A stretch of 64,000 nt of DNA from Ricinus communis (lineage: Eukaryota; Streptophyta; Magnoliopsida; Malpighiales; Euphorbiaceae). The notes beneath the pieces are model-generated. The model did no database searches, was not told where the DNA came from, and worked only from the letters and a program-made list of their open reading frames with translations. Below are positions 36,206-47,059 of the stretch, one piece after another; positions within the stretch are counted from its first letter, which is position 1, and the number at the start of each line of letters is the position of its first letter. The stretch covers positions 13,144,001-13,208,000 of the forward strand of contig NC_063257.1 of NCBI RefSeq assembly GCF_019578655.1. The letters run 5' to 3'. The translations under genes were made by a program, and so were the position numbers.

Positions 36206-39071
36206 TGTCACGACCCCACCCGTGGGCCCGTGACCGGCACTAGGGAATGGGTAGGCTTAAGGCCACCGAAACCCGTAGTAAGCCTGACACTCACTGATTT
36301 AAACAAATCTCAACTCAAATTAATATTATTAAAACCACAAATTATCTTAATAGCTGCATTCTACATAAATACTTCGGTCTGCTAGAAAAACTAGGTGAGA
36401 CCTGAAGCTCAGAAAATTTACAACTGATACATTTACTATTACTACTGCGGAGAATCTAAGATTTACCAATTTACATACTTAATCAAATACATCACCCGAT
36501 GATGAAGGAGTCAGTTACTTGAATAAGAGTCGCGGAGAACTAACGATCCGAATCGAAAAAAACATAAATGGAGGTATGGGTCTAGAGTGAGTTAAAATCA
36601 AATAATCTAGGGACTATTGCTTCTTCTCAGAAAACATAGATTATTCAAATCAGTATATCAAACCATACTATAATCATACCCTACTATTTCCTTCACATAA
36701 AATATTAATCATTCGAATCAAAATATCAACCATGCATGTAAATACAAATCACATTATAATCAAATACCATAATAAATAAATAAATAAAAATATATATTTA
36801 CTTTTACGGGACGAGTGGCTCGGTAGAACCCTAAACCCCAAAATCTAACAGCCATTTTGGCTCTCTTAATCCAATAAGACTGGCGCCCAGAGAGCAAGCT
36901 CGATCAGGGTCCTTACCTCCAGCCTGAACACTTGAATTCCAAATAAGCCGGCGCCCAGAGAGCATCGCTCGATCAGGGACCTTAACTCCGGCAATCAACT
37001 GAACTCAGCCCAGAGAGCAAGCTCGATCAGGGCAGACAAATCCATAATAACCTTATATCCATGATCATTACCGGTGCGCACGCGGTCCTGATGTAACCCA
37101 TCAGGCGGCATGTTCTACAAGCCACGTTTCCCAAGACACAATCATCCATTTAATAAATATCATTGTATAATGAAGTCATTCAACCATATCAAATTAATGA
37201 TTAACAATTAAGAGTAAAACATCAGGCAGCTCAGGTGGAAAACTGATGATATTTGGAATTATTATAACATTACTATAATAATACTCATATTATCTTCAAT
37301 AATTAATAATCCAGTAAAATTAATTACGTTGAGATATTAGTAACCATGTTAAACATAAACTTCCAAAATAGCATATTAAAATCAGACTTAGCAATAGTGC
37401 AATGATTAAATGACTTTAACTCACAGGATTGGGCGACCTCCTAGCTCTGCTCCGGTGCCTCGGTTGGAGCGAGCCGGACAGACAGATCATCTAATCACGG
37501 AAAACAATTTATCAATACGCTGAGACAATCCATCATTAATCCTAGGTCTAGACTCCTAGGATTGACTCTCTAAGAATCTCGACTCGGGAGAATTCTACCG
37601 AAAATCCGTGAGAACCTCCCCTACAACACGAACATTACCCCGTAAAAACGGGTCCGGGACCCTGCCGGAAGAACACTTCAAATACTTAACGATTCAAACA
37701 ATAGGAGTCGGGTCCCCGAACTTCACTATTTCGACTCAGCCACACAAAGACTAAAATACTGGCGGGAAATCGGCGATGACAATTATTTTTGACTCACAAA
37801 AATCATCAAATACTCAATATAAACCATTAGACACAATTAAACCAAGAATTCCAAAATTAACGGGCCAAAGATAATTCGAGAGGGGCGCCTCGGTACCGAC
37901 TACTCCAACCATGGCCGGAGTCCGATCGACGATCCGAACACACCATCGGACTCACAGCGATCGTGGCGATCTCCGGCTTTCGATTTTCCGATCGACACCG
38001 ATCATCCGGAGAAATTTCTGGACGATCTCGACCGTCGATTTGCAAACGAAGCCCAATCGCCACGGGCGGTGCCATCGCGAAGCTTGAGATGAGGAGAGTC
38101 GGGATACATCCTCCGATCATCCATCCTCCACGGGAGCTCACGGGAAAAGCCCAAAAACGCCCGATTGCCACCATTTTCTCTCTTCACCGGATCTTCCGCT
38201 TCCGGCCACACCTGTCGACACCGCCGTCATGGCAAAACAAAGCCGTGGGAGGAGTCGATCGGCACCAGATCGGCGACCACCGTACGGCCTTGCGGCGGCA
38301 AGGAAGCTTCGGCCATCTTCCTCCTCACGTGAGCTGCCGTCGCCCTGGTGCACGCTGCTGGCCACTGACGCCTGCAGTGAGCCGCGCCCAGACAGACGGC
38401 CCCGGCCATGACTCCTTCCTCCAGCGCTCCTCTCTCTCCCTCGACATCTCTCTTCCTCCCTTCTTCTTCCCGATTTCTTTCCCTTCAATATCGACATTTG
38501 ACCCCTGAACTTTTTCTTATTGCAATTTGGTCCCTCAACTTTCTTAATTACTTACAATTTCATCCCTGCGAATTCCAATTTGACCCCCGAACTTCTTTTT
38601 AGCCTTTCAATTAAGCCCCTAACTATTTAATTTGGGCCAAATCCGAATTATTGAAAATACACAATTACAAAAATACCCCCACCATATTTATTTACGAAAA
38701 TACCAAACTCATAAATTTCCATTAAACCCTCACAAAAATAAAATTATACTTTTAATCCTTATTCCAAAATAATCCTCCAATTAAATCCTATACACAATTA
38801 AATTAAATAATCAATTTCCAACTCAAAATTTAATACTACTAATCAATTATAATACCAATTTTCTCATAATTCTTTTATAAAAACATCCCTTACAATTTCT
38901 ATCATAATTTTCCAATATATAATTTTATTTATATAAATATGCATTTGGGAAAATTTGAATAACCAAAATATAATCATTTCTCAAATAGTTTACTTGAATA
39001 AAAATAAAGCTAAAATTAACTTAAATAAAAACTCACTATTAAATATATAAAAAAAAATTCCGGGTGTTACA
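36206..39071 (-). repeat. Solo gypsy LTR inside the Athila-like element
   Basis: 2866 bp, reading on the minus strand from TGTAACACCCGG to GGTCGTGACA. It is flanked by the 5-bp duplication GATTT (36201-36205 and 39072-39076). Its end (GGTTTCGG, GCCTACCCATT, GGTCACGGGCCCAC in minus orientation) matches the end of the 51954-54536 LTR. Only one LTR and no internal domain, so the element was lost by LTR-LTR recombination. A GC-rich segment at 37860-38420 contains overlapping frames on both strands, which I do not call genes. Confidence 0.85.
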
Positions 39072-39099
39072 GATTTGGTCTTGGAGTCAAACGAGAGAA

Positions 39100-40459
39100 T
39101 GACAAGGGTGTCGCGTGCCTATAAAAAATAACCTAATTAAACCTTCTAACTATGTAGTCGGGCAAGCAAGGGTCGAATCCCTAAAGACTGAAGTAGTAAA
39201 AACTAGCTAATCTTGACTTTAATTAATTCTAAGTAAGTAACCAAATCAACGATTGAGGATGAATTAATCTATAATGCAAATAATAATAATGAGAATAAAT
39301 TATAGGATAAAAAGGACCTAGAGTTAAGTATCCCCACTAGCACAATTTACGCAAAGATAAGTTCTTACTCCAAACTAATTAAATAAATATTCATAAGGAA
39401 AGGTAAACCCTATAAAATACCATAGATCTCTCCCGAGTATAAATGGCTTCCCTAATATGCAATCAAAACATACTCCTGTGGAATCATGTAAATTAAAGAC
39501 ATTAAACTCAATACCCTGACTTCCTAACAATCCATTCTACCTACTCGAGTGGAGAATTTCATATCCTTAATTGAAATATTCAAATCCGTCAAAACCCAAC
39601 TCCCATGTGATAAAGACAATGGAATCATAACAATACTAATTACCCCTAATCTAGTATTGGAATATGCATAATCAATTAAGCAAGAGCAATTAGATAATTA
39701 ATTTGGGAAATTAAAGGAACAAATCATACATCAATCATGGCTAGGGTTCACTTAACTCTAAATTAGAAAACTACTCACTCATGATAGTTAAATAAACAAA
39801 ATAGATTATAAAAGAAAACATAATTAATAACAACTTAAAAAGGAAAAGAAAAATAATTTGATTGATAAATGAATGATGAGGTCTTTGATAAATCTTCAAA
39901 GCACAAAGAAAAGTAACATAAAATAGAGAAGGAAAACAAAACTAAAGAGAAAAAAAAGGAAGGGGCCTCTCTTCTTCAGGTTCTTTTTACAATCTATTTA
40001 TATCATAAGATATCCAAGAGTTTGGCTAGGGTTTTACCCTAAAAATTCGACTAGACAAGTGTCCAAAACGTAGTTTTGCAGATCCAGCCATGGGTAGGCT
40101 GCAGCGTGGCGTTGTAGGCTGCGAGCAGGGGGCGGAGTGGACTGTTTCTTTGCTTTATCGTTAGCCTTGAAAGCCAAGTCGCAAAGTGGCCGCGGGATAG
40201 CTTCCCTTGCTCGTTTCATGATATAAAATCCTCCTAGGCATGAGTATCTCTTTGACATCATGCTTGACCATGAACGACTCTACAAACATCCTCGCCAACG
40301 CCTAGCAACTCGAGCCAATTCCTATAAAAGTAGAACAAAATAAACCCGAGGAGAGAAATATCGAAAACAACGAATAATAGCTCTAAAAGATTAAATAAGA
40401 TAACATGAAGAACAACACATATATATAGCATATAAAATGCATATATTATTGCGTTATCA
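39100..40459 (-). repeat. LTR of the Athila-like element (5' in element orientation)
   Basis: Pairs with 32046-33409. The TATA box repeat lies at about 39994-40007 on the minus strand. Directly followed by the target duplication CTATA. Confidence 0.9.
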
Positions 40460-40464
40460 CTATA

Positions 40465-40924
40465 CTTAATTCTTTCTTTGTATAGTGTTCTAAGTTGAAT
40501 TCCTTTATTCAACCATACTAAAAAGGGTTGTTGTATGAACCTAGATCTTAAAAACACAAGGAATTGATTGTTGAGTTTCTATTGAAAACTCAAGAGTTAG
40601 GGGACTTAGTGAGAGATTGATACACTAAGAGAAAAGGTCTAGTATTAGCTTGTTAAAATACTAAGTTGTTGGGTGAGCTTCTTAAAACCTAAGGTTTATA
40701 ATCAAAATTGATTATAGTGGAATACTCAAATGTGATCTTGAGGAGTGAATGTAGGGAGAATTATTTCGGAACCACTATAAACCCCTTATTTCAATTTTTT
40801 TGATCTTTACTCTTATCTTATTTTCTTGTTTTAGTTTTGGGATTCTTGAGCTTGCATATCTCATCTAATTCTGCAATTTAAAGTCACCAATTTAACCACC
40901 CCTTCTTGGTTCCAAGGAATAGCA
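40465..40924 (+). repeat. copia 3' LTR, right piece
   Basis: Continues the copia LTR after the inserted element: TAATTCTTTCTTTGTATA, then matching sequence to GCA at 40924. With 31631-32045 it restores an LTR of about 875 bp against 869 bp in the matching part of the 5' copy. Confidence 0.88.
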
Positions 40925-41159
40925 GTGTGTATAATCAAATAAATCTATAAATATATGTACATATATATAATATATGTTATTTAGCATTTTCTTAGCATTT
41001 TGTTTTCTAATTCTTAAAAAAATTCATATCCCTATATTGTATCATGTCGTATCATTTTCTAATTCTGTTTTCGTACAACCTAATACACAACAAAAGCTAG
41101 AAAAAGAGAAAAGACTAATGGGTTTCTCTGGGTACTTTCTTTTTAAAGGTTTATGAGCA

Positions 41160-41340
41160 AGTAGCAGCAAGTGAAGTTGAAAAATTATTCAAGAACTTGG
41201 TTTCTACTATTGAGTTTCCTGTGACTATCTATTACAATGATAATTAATGGTGCCATATTCCATATGAAGTTGAACCAAGGGCTCATCAGAAGGACAGAAA
41301 TATATTGACGTAGATTTCCCTTTGATTTGTGATATCATAC
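41160..41340 (+). pseudogene. Possible copia RNase H relic
   Basis: The plus strand reads FPVTIYYNDN, then AHQKDRNI with stops, reminiscent of the copia RNase H end (family style: Asp-Asn near start, later R-TKHI-D). The match is weak and other frames interrupt it. It lies outside the right flank of the large copia element. The rest of 40930-41900 shows nothing. Confidence 0.25.
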
Positions 41341-41900
41341 GTAGAGAGGGATGTTAAAATAGCAAAAGAATTGCTTTCCAATATGATAATTTAGCAAATT
41401 CATTCACCTATCTCAAAAAGGTGCTTAAGAGACATCAAAAGTACATATGGTTATGATTGGTTTTAAATGCAAGTGGTAAAATGTTAAATTTATATGTTCT
41501 GAATGAGTTTTTGCCTTTATGACGAGGGTAAGAGGATGATTTCTCTATGTTGTGATAGTTCATGGTCCGTTAGACTTTTTATAAAAAAAAATGTTCTTAT
41601 AAATGATGTATCATACTTAAATAAATAAAGATTCATGTGCATATTATTTCTAATTGAATTAAGATATGACATCAATTAGAATTTACTTGGATAGTAGTAT
41701 TAAGTTATAATAATGGTTAAAGAATCAAAAGTGAGAAGTACTAGTTTAATAGTTGGTATCTAATTTAGGTTTGTGCAACTATAAGATAAAATGATTTACT
41801 TTATCATTAAGCTAGTAATCTTAAGCAAACAAGTCGGTGTAGTGTAAATGATACATGAACTAAGCAGGAATAATTATACATATATGTTAAAATGAATAAT

Positions 41901-42414
41901 GGGGTGTCAAAATGGATTGATGGGTCATATTTGTGATGTGTTCATGTTGTGTCGACCTACTCATGTAACACGATTAGGGTAACACGAACAAAACTCATTT
42001 ATTAATCATGTCAATATATCTCAATTCTAACACGATTTAATGAGTTATATGAATATAATATGTGTAACACATTTATTTAATTAGTTGTGCAATAATGCAT
42101 GTAACACAACTCATATGTATAACATGACATTGACACATATAATACATTTATTTAAATAGTAACTAAGTTAATTAGTTATGTGTTATAGCATATGTAACAC
42201 TACATGACATATATAATATGCTTATTTAAATAATAACTAAATGAGTTATAACGAGCTCACGTGCTCAACCTGCTATATGATACGCTTCAAGCTGTTTTAT
42301 AAAGGGGTCAATCCGTTTTCGAAATGAACCTGCTAAAGTTCAACCTTGAGACGCTAAATTTACGTATTAAGCGAATCGAGTTCATGTATCATGACCCATT
42401 TTGACACTCTTAAA
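41901..42414. mobile_element. hAT-like MITE, about 0.5 kb
   Basis: The left end GGGGTGTCAAAATGGATTGA and the right end (reverse complement) GAGTGTCAAAATGGGTCATG form inverted repeats. Inside are repeated AACACGA and TGTAACAC motifs. The flanks are AT-rich and show only a poor 8-bp match (AATGAATA / AATTAAAT), so the target duplication is uncertain. No coding sequence. Confidence 0.65.
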
Positions 42415-43674
42415 TTAAATATTCCACCAAATTAAACAAGTTTGGATGCAGGAATAATTTTAGAGGGAAATCTATATTCATCTTCATATATCCTTTAGTT
42501 TGATTTTAAATATAACAATATTTAAAGTTAAAAGATTATTACTTGAGCCTTGGGCTTTAAAGCTTATAAAACAATTAATATTTTATTATTTAATTAAATT
42601 ATTTAAAGTAATTAATTAACATCAATTAATGTTATTAATAATCACAATTTTTATTTTTTATTATGCTTATATGTTTTGCAAGTTTGTAGCTTTTCCATGA
42701 ATATTTTTTTTCTTCCACTTGATTTTTGACCGAATCTCTAATTTTTTTAGTTTTTGCATCTGTTGCAATTCATGTCTATTTAAAACATTACAGTTTGCTT
42801 TAGAGTATCCTTTTTGTAAAGCTCAATATGTTGGGCAAGATATATTCATTAATTTAACATTACTCATTCACATATTTGTTAGTTAGAATATTAAGATTAC
42901 GTTTGCCTATTTTAATTAGGAAAGATTACGATAAACATAGAATTGATGCTCCTTATGTTTTGTTTGACCAGATTGATTTTCCTTTTTCTTTTCATTTCTT
43001 TTTTCTTTTTGTAAGTGTTGCTTCCATTTGTTGTGGAAGAAATAGATGAAATTTTGTGAATCCAATTTGCTATATTTCCATTTCTAGAAGGATTCCTATA
43101 CTAGAATTCAACTTTAAAGAAATGCTAACTTCAACAAGTGCAAATTGCAATGATAAATTAAGAAATTAATTGGATAGGTAAATAACTAAATGTGTTTTCG
43201 AAGAGAAAAAAATTAGTTAGCTTAGGTTCCATTGAATTATTCTCAAGATGAGATGATGAGTCTAATTTATGCATAGTATTTATAGTTATTTTAGAGTTAA
43301 ATTATTCTAATTCTATGTGTAACTGAGTGGATTTATACAATTGAGTTTATTTGTATAATTTTAGGTGAATTTGGAGTGATTTGGAAGAACTTATATTCAA
43401 TTGGAAACAAGGATAGGAGTATAGGGGTGTAATTGTAATTTATCAAAAGAAGACCAAAACACACGAGTCACGCCCATAACACTCCACCCTCCCTACCTTT
43501 ATGTCAAGTCATGACCCATAGACTCCAAATTTTAGCAAATTTTGTGCTTTTATTTCATATTTGTATGCGGACTTGTTGCCTATATAAAGAAGGCAATTTT
43601 AGGGGTTTGGGGATGACTTTTGGCACTTAAAGACGCCCAAAACTTGAGAGAAAAATATCATTTAACAATTTATT
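42415..43674. other. Unassigned, probably old LTR sequence at its right end
   Basis: No gene seen. 43350-43674 resembles a gypsy LTR, with an AGTCACGCCCATAAC motif and a TATA box (CCTATATAAAGAAGG) near 43580, placed just before the Athila-like integrase relic. Confidence 0.35.
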
Positions 43675-43870
43675 ATTTGGGGAATCGATTTTATGCTAAT
43701 CCCATCTTCTTTTGGAAAGCAATACATATTAATAGTTGAATATGCTTCTAAACGGGTGGAGGTGGTTGCTACCTCAAGAAACGATGATAAAATGGTGACT
43801 AAATTCATCAAGAAGAACATTATCATAAGGTTTGGATTGCCTAAAGCAATAATTAGTGATGATGGTTCTC
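43675..43870 (+). pseudogene. Athila-type gypsy integrase relic, left part
   Basis: Plus strand: WGIDFM at the left edge, then PSSFGKQYILIVEYASKRVE, VVATS and FGLPKAIISDDGS. This is the integrase core with both catalytic Asp regions (the IDFM block and the ISDDGS block). The residues normally between DFM and PSSFG are shortened. The frame stops at the solo LTR that begins at 43871 and resumes at 45293. Confidence 0.8.
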
Positions 43871-45292
43871 TGATAGATCATAAATAGTTATACTTATTGT
43901 GTTTAATTTTCTTACATTTTGATTGAATAATATACTTAATTGTGGGAATTATGTTTATTCTGACATAGGTGGTGAAATATTAAGGATTGAGTAGAATTCA
44001 ACCTAAAGACATGTTTCAAGGCATCACTTGTCAGAAATCAAGTCTTTTAGAGGAAGAGCAAAAATTTGGGCAGAAGATAATTTTCAATAAGGCGTGACCA
44101 CGCACGCCTTAAAATCCGTGAGCTGTTGGAATCTGTAGAAGAGAATTTCAAATTTTCAAGATAAATTCGTAGTGGACCCACTTTTATATAATTTCTTTTA
44201 TTTTTGGAAATGCTGGATAAAGAGAACTTACCCCCATGTTATTTAGGATTTTAATTTATTTAGATTACCCTTTATCTTATCCTTCCTTATAGGGATAAGA
44301 TCATATAGGAAGTTTATTTCTTTTTTATAAGGATTATCTTATTAGGGTTTAGGTTTGACTTTCTATATAAGGAGGCTAGTTCTACCAAGTAAGGGACGGT
44401 TGAGAGTGCTTTGATTATTTATTATTTTTCTTCTTTTATTCTCTACATTCTTTTCTTGTGAATTTTTACTCTACCATGTGTGGCTAAGTTTTCAGTTTCT
44501 AATTCAAGAACGAATAAATTTCAATTGTGATTTTGTGAGGCTTTGTGCTTAATAGAATTCTTCTTTAATTCAAGTATTCTTTATTTCTTATTTTTATTAT
44601 TTATGAATTTTTGATATTGATTAAACTGACGACTCAACTTTGATATTGATTTTTCTATTGCTAAACTTTGAGTTTGTGATCCATAATTGTCATGAACGAT
44701 TGATACAAGTAGCAAGGAGCTGGCTCATGTGTGTGTGATTGCGGCCTTTTCGAATTACATAGCTTGCATGATAGGCTCTAGGGAAATAAAGGAACAAGGT
44801 TAATTCAATTGCAGCTATCTCAATTAATTATTGTTGATTTAGTCATTCTCATTATTCTTAATGCTATCATTGAGTTGATATGGAACGTTATCGTGCCTAG
44901 TTGACTAATGGTAAGTTTTGATTTGGATGTTGGGTTTGAGTCAATTATATTAGGAGAATTTAACTTGTTGCGACTGTTCCGAATAAGTAGACTAAGTACT
45001 TGAATATAAAAATTGATATTTTAGCCTATGATCATGATTACAATTGGATGGAATTAGTACTCTTGAATTGGAAATTTGTTAAGATTGATTTTTGTTTACT
45101 TTAATATTCAGCCTTCATTATTTTCTGTTTATTTATAATTTTGATTCAAACATTCAAAATCCTCCCATTTTTTATCTAACTTTGAGAAACTATCCACATT
45201 GGTTCCCTTTGGATTCGACCTGGTTTCACTATTTCTACAAGTTAGTTTAGGAAAATCAGTAATTTATTTTGAAGGGCTTTGAAACCCGTTCA
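43871..45292 (+). repeat. Solo LTR or TRIM inserted in the integrase relic
   Basis: 1422 bp, TGATAGATC ... CCGTTCA, placed between the two halves of the integrase codon series. Flanks TTCTC (43866-43870) and TTCCC (45293-45297) are a 5-bp duplication with one C/T difference. A TATA box (TCTATATAAGGAGG) lies near 44371, and an LTR-end-like phrase TTCCCTTTGGATTCGACC near 45205. No internal coding domain. Confidence 0.8.
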
Positions 45293-46120
45293 TTCCCACT
45301 TTTATAACCGTCAATTCAATGCTTTATTGAAGAAATATGGAGTCACCCACAAGGTTGATACACCATATCATTCCCAAACAAGTGGACAAGTTGAGATTTT
45401 TAATAGGGAGTTGAAGCAAATATTGGAGAAAAGTAAAAAATCTAAAAAGGATTGGTTATTGAAAATCGATTATGCACTTTTGACATATAGGACAACTTTC
45501 AAGACTCCAATTGGTATGTATCCATATTAATTGGTGTTTGGAAAAGCTTGCCATCTTCCTATGAAGCTTAAGCATAAAGCCTATTGGGCAATCAAGGCTC
45601 TAGATTTTGACTTAAAGTCAATTGGAGAAAGACTCAAACTTCAACTAAGTGAACTTAAAGAAATACGCTTACAAGCTTTTGAAATTGCAAGGATTTACAA
45701 CGTGAAGACAAAGCTGTGAACTTGAAGAATTACGCCTACAAGCTTTTGAAATTGCAAGGATTTACAATGTGAAGACAAAGCTTTGGCAGAACAAGAACAT
45801 TGTCAAGTGAAAGCTTATTGAAGGACAACTAGTGTTGTTATTCAACCCTCTTCTCAAGTTATTTTCTAAAAAAATTAAAGTCGCGGTGATTAAGTCCTTT
45901 CAAGGTAGTGAAACTTTACCTTTATGAAGCGGTTCACATTGAAGGCAAAGATAAGAAGACATTCAAAGTTAATGGATAATGCCTTAAACCGTATTACACG
46001 GGAGAAACAATTCCATAAGGGTTCATTATTCACCTTGATGGTGTCACTTCATGAATGATAGAGGGAGTAGAGTCAAGCTAACGACTTTAAATTAGCACTC
46101 CTGGGAGGCAACCCAAATTT
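45293..46120 (+). pseudogene. Athila-type gypsy integrase relic, right part
   Basis: Continues with [38 protein letters not shown] (catalytic Glu region), [27 protein letters not shown] and ARIYNVKTKL, then the C-terminal tail (KVNG). A stop replaces the residue before LVFGK (45528). A 67-bp duplication causes a frameshift at 45716. Downstream, CTCCTGGGAGGCAACCCAAA at 46100-46119 is a phrase I associate with the region after pol in Athila-like elements. Confidence 0.83.
45649..45782 (+). repeat. 67-bp tandem duplication inside the integrase relic
   Basis: Units 45649-45715 and 45716-45782 both run from GTGAACTT to GACAAAGCT and differ at only a few positions. Because 67 is not a multiple of three, the second copy ends the frame. 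Confidence 0.9.
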
Positions 46121-47050
46121 GTTTATTTTGATAGTCTTTCATCTTTTTAGTTTGTAACTCATGCATTGCATTTTCAATTTCTTTTAAGGAGCTTAGGAAT
46201 AGAAGAGGAGCACTTGGTGAAGAATGAGAGAAAAGCAACATGTTCATGCATTGAAAGCTCAACTTTGGAATGAAAATTCAATTTGGTACATTTGTTTTTC
46301 TCTAAAATTTTTGCTTTAAAAATGGAATTTTCACTCATTCATATTACATTTAGAGTATTAGGTCACGAATATATGCTTTAAGCTAAAAAAGAGAATATAT
46401 TTTGCATAACTGGCGAGTCACGCCTATGACGTGTGTCATAAGTCGTGACATACACCAACTGAGAAGTCTCTATCATGGTCATGACGCCTACCACACCTGC
46501 ACGACATTATATTTGGCTTATTGTCGAGTCTGTGTCACACGTATGACGTAAGTCGCGAATCATGACGCTTGGCTAGAAAAGTCTTTGTCGTTGTTGTGAC
46601 ATACGTCATGCCTGTGACATACTAGGTACTTACATATATGTGCATGGATTTTTTGTATTTTCTGTTTCTAAATTAAAAAAATAAGAACATTTGTTTTAGA
46701 AGAACAAGTGCATCATCATTCCTCCTCTTTTTAATTTCTTTTTGCCTTTACTTTCTTCTCTTTTTCTTTTCTTTCTCTTTCTTATTCTCTTCCATTCTCC
46801 TCCAAATGATGCATCATCGTTCCTCCTCTCTTTTATAAGAACATTCCTCTTTTACAATTTTATTTTTATTTTTTATTTTATATTTGTGTTAATAATTTTA
46901 AAATATTAAATTATTAATAACTAGTTAATCAGATTTGACTGACATATATATAAGCAATATATACAAAATTGTATTATAAATTAAAAAAATATTTATTGTA
47001 GTGTACAGTAGAAAAATAAATAAAGAATAAAGAAAATCTAATTTATGGGT
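46121..47050. other. Post-pol non-coding region of the Athila-like relic, then AT-rich DNA
   Basis: 46420-46630 carries several degenerate copies of a GTCACGCCTATGACG-like motif. A pyrimidine-rich tract follows near 46730-46860, with a GCATCATC(A/G)TTCCTCCTC phrase repeated at 46711 and 46821. No gene seen. Confidence 0.4.
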
Positions 47051-47059
47051 CGGTGACCG

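Larger units (their letters stand above)
32046..40459 (-). mobile_element. Non-autonomous Athila-like LTR element with ORF1 only
   Basis: 8414 bp including a later 2866-bp solo LTR. The LTRs are 32046-33409 (1364 bp) and 39100-40459 (1360 bp), read as TG...CA on the plus strand and highly similar. Exact 5-bp duplication CTATA at 32041-32045 and 40460-40464. Orientation is minus, from the coding strand and a purine-rich AAATGTGGAAGAA tract before the downstream LTR. Without the solo LTR the internal part is about 2.8 kb: an Athila-type ORF1 relic and non-coding DNA. No pol domain is visible. It must have used enzymes from a related element. The LTR similarity says it is among the younger insertions here. 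Confidence 0.88.
27398..40924 (+). mobile_element. Ty1/copia element, degenerate, host of a nested insertion
   Basis: The left LTR (27398-28580) starts TGAAATTGTGTG. The right LTR is present as two pieces (31631-32045 and 40465-40924) separated by an 8.4-kb later insertion, and it ends in GCA. Flanks show a possible GTGTG target duplication (27393-27397 and 40925-40929); because the left one lies in a GT microsatellite this is weaker evidence. Primer site and gag follow the left LTR. Pol is absent: after gag a truncated gypsy LTR begins, and the next copia sequence is already inside the 3' LTR. A deletion removed the middle. Confidence 0.85.

Noticed and set aside
37963..38508. 181-codon plus-strand frame and overlapping minus-strand frames
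   Set aside because: They lie in the GC-rich part of a solo LTR, overlap one another on both strands and show no domain; stops are simply rarer in GC-rich DNA.
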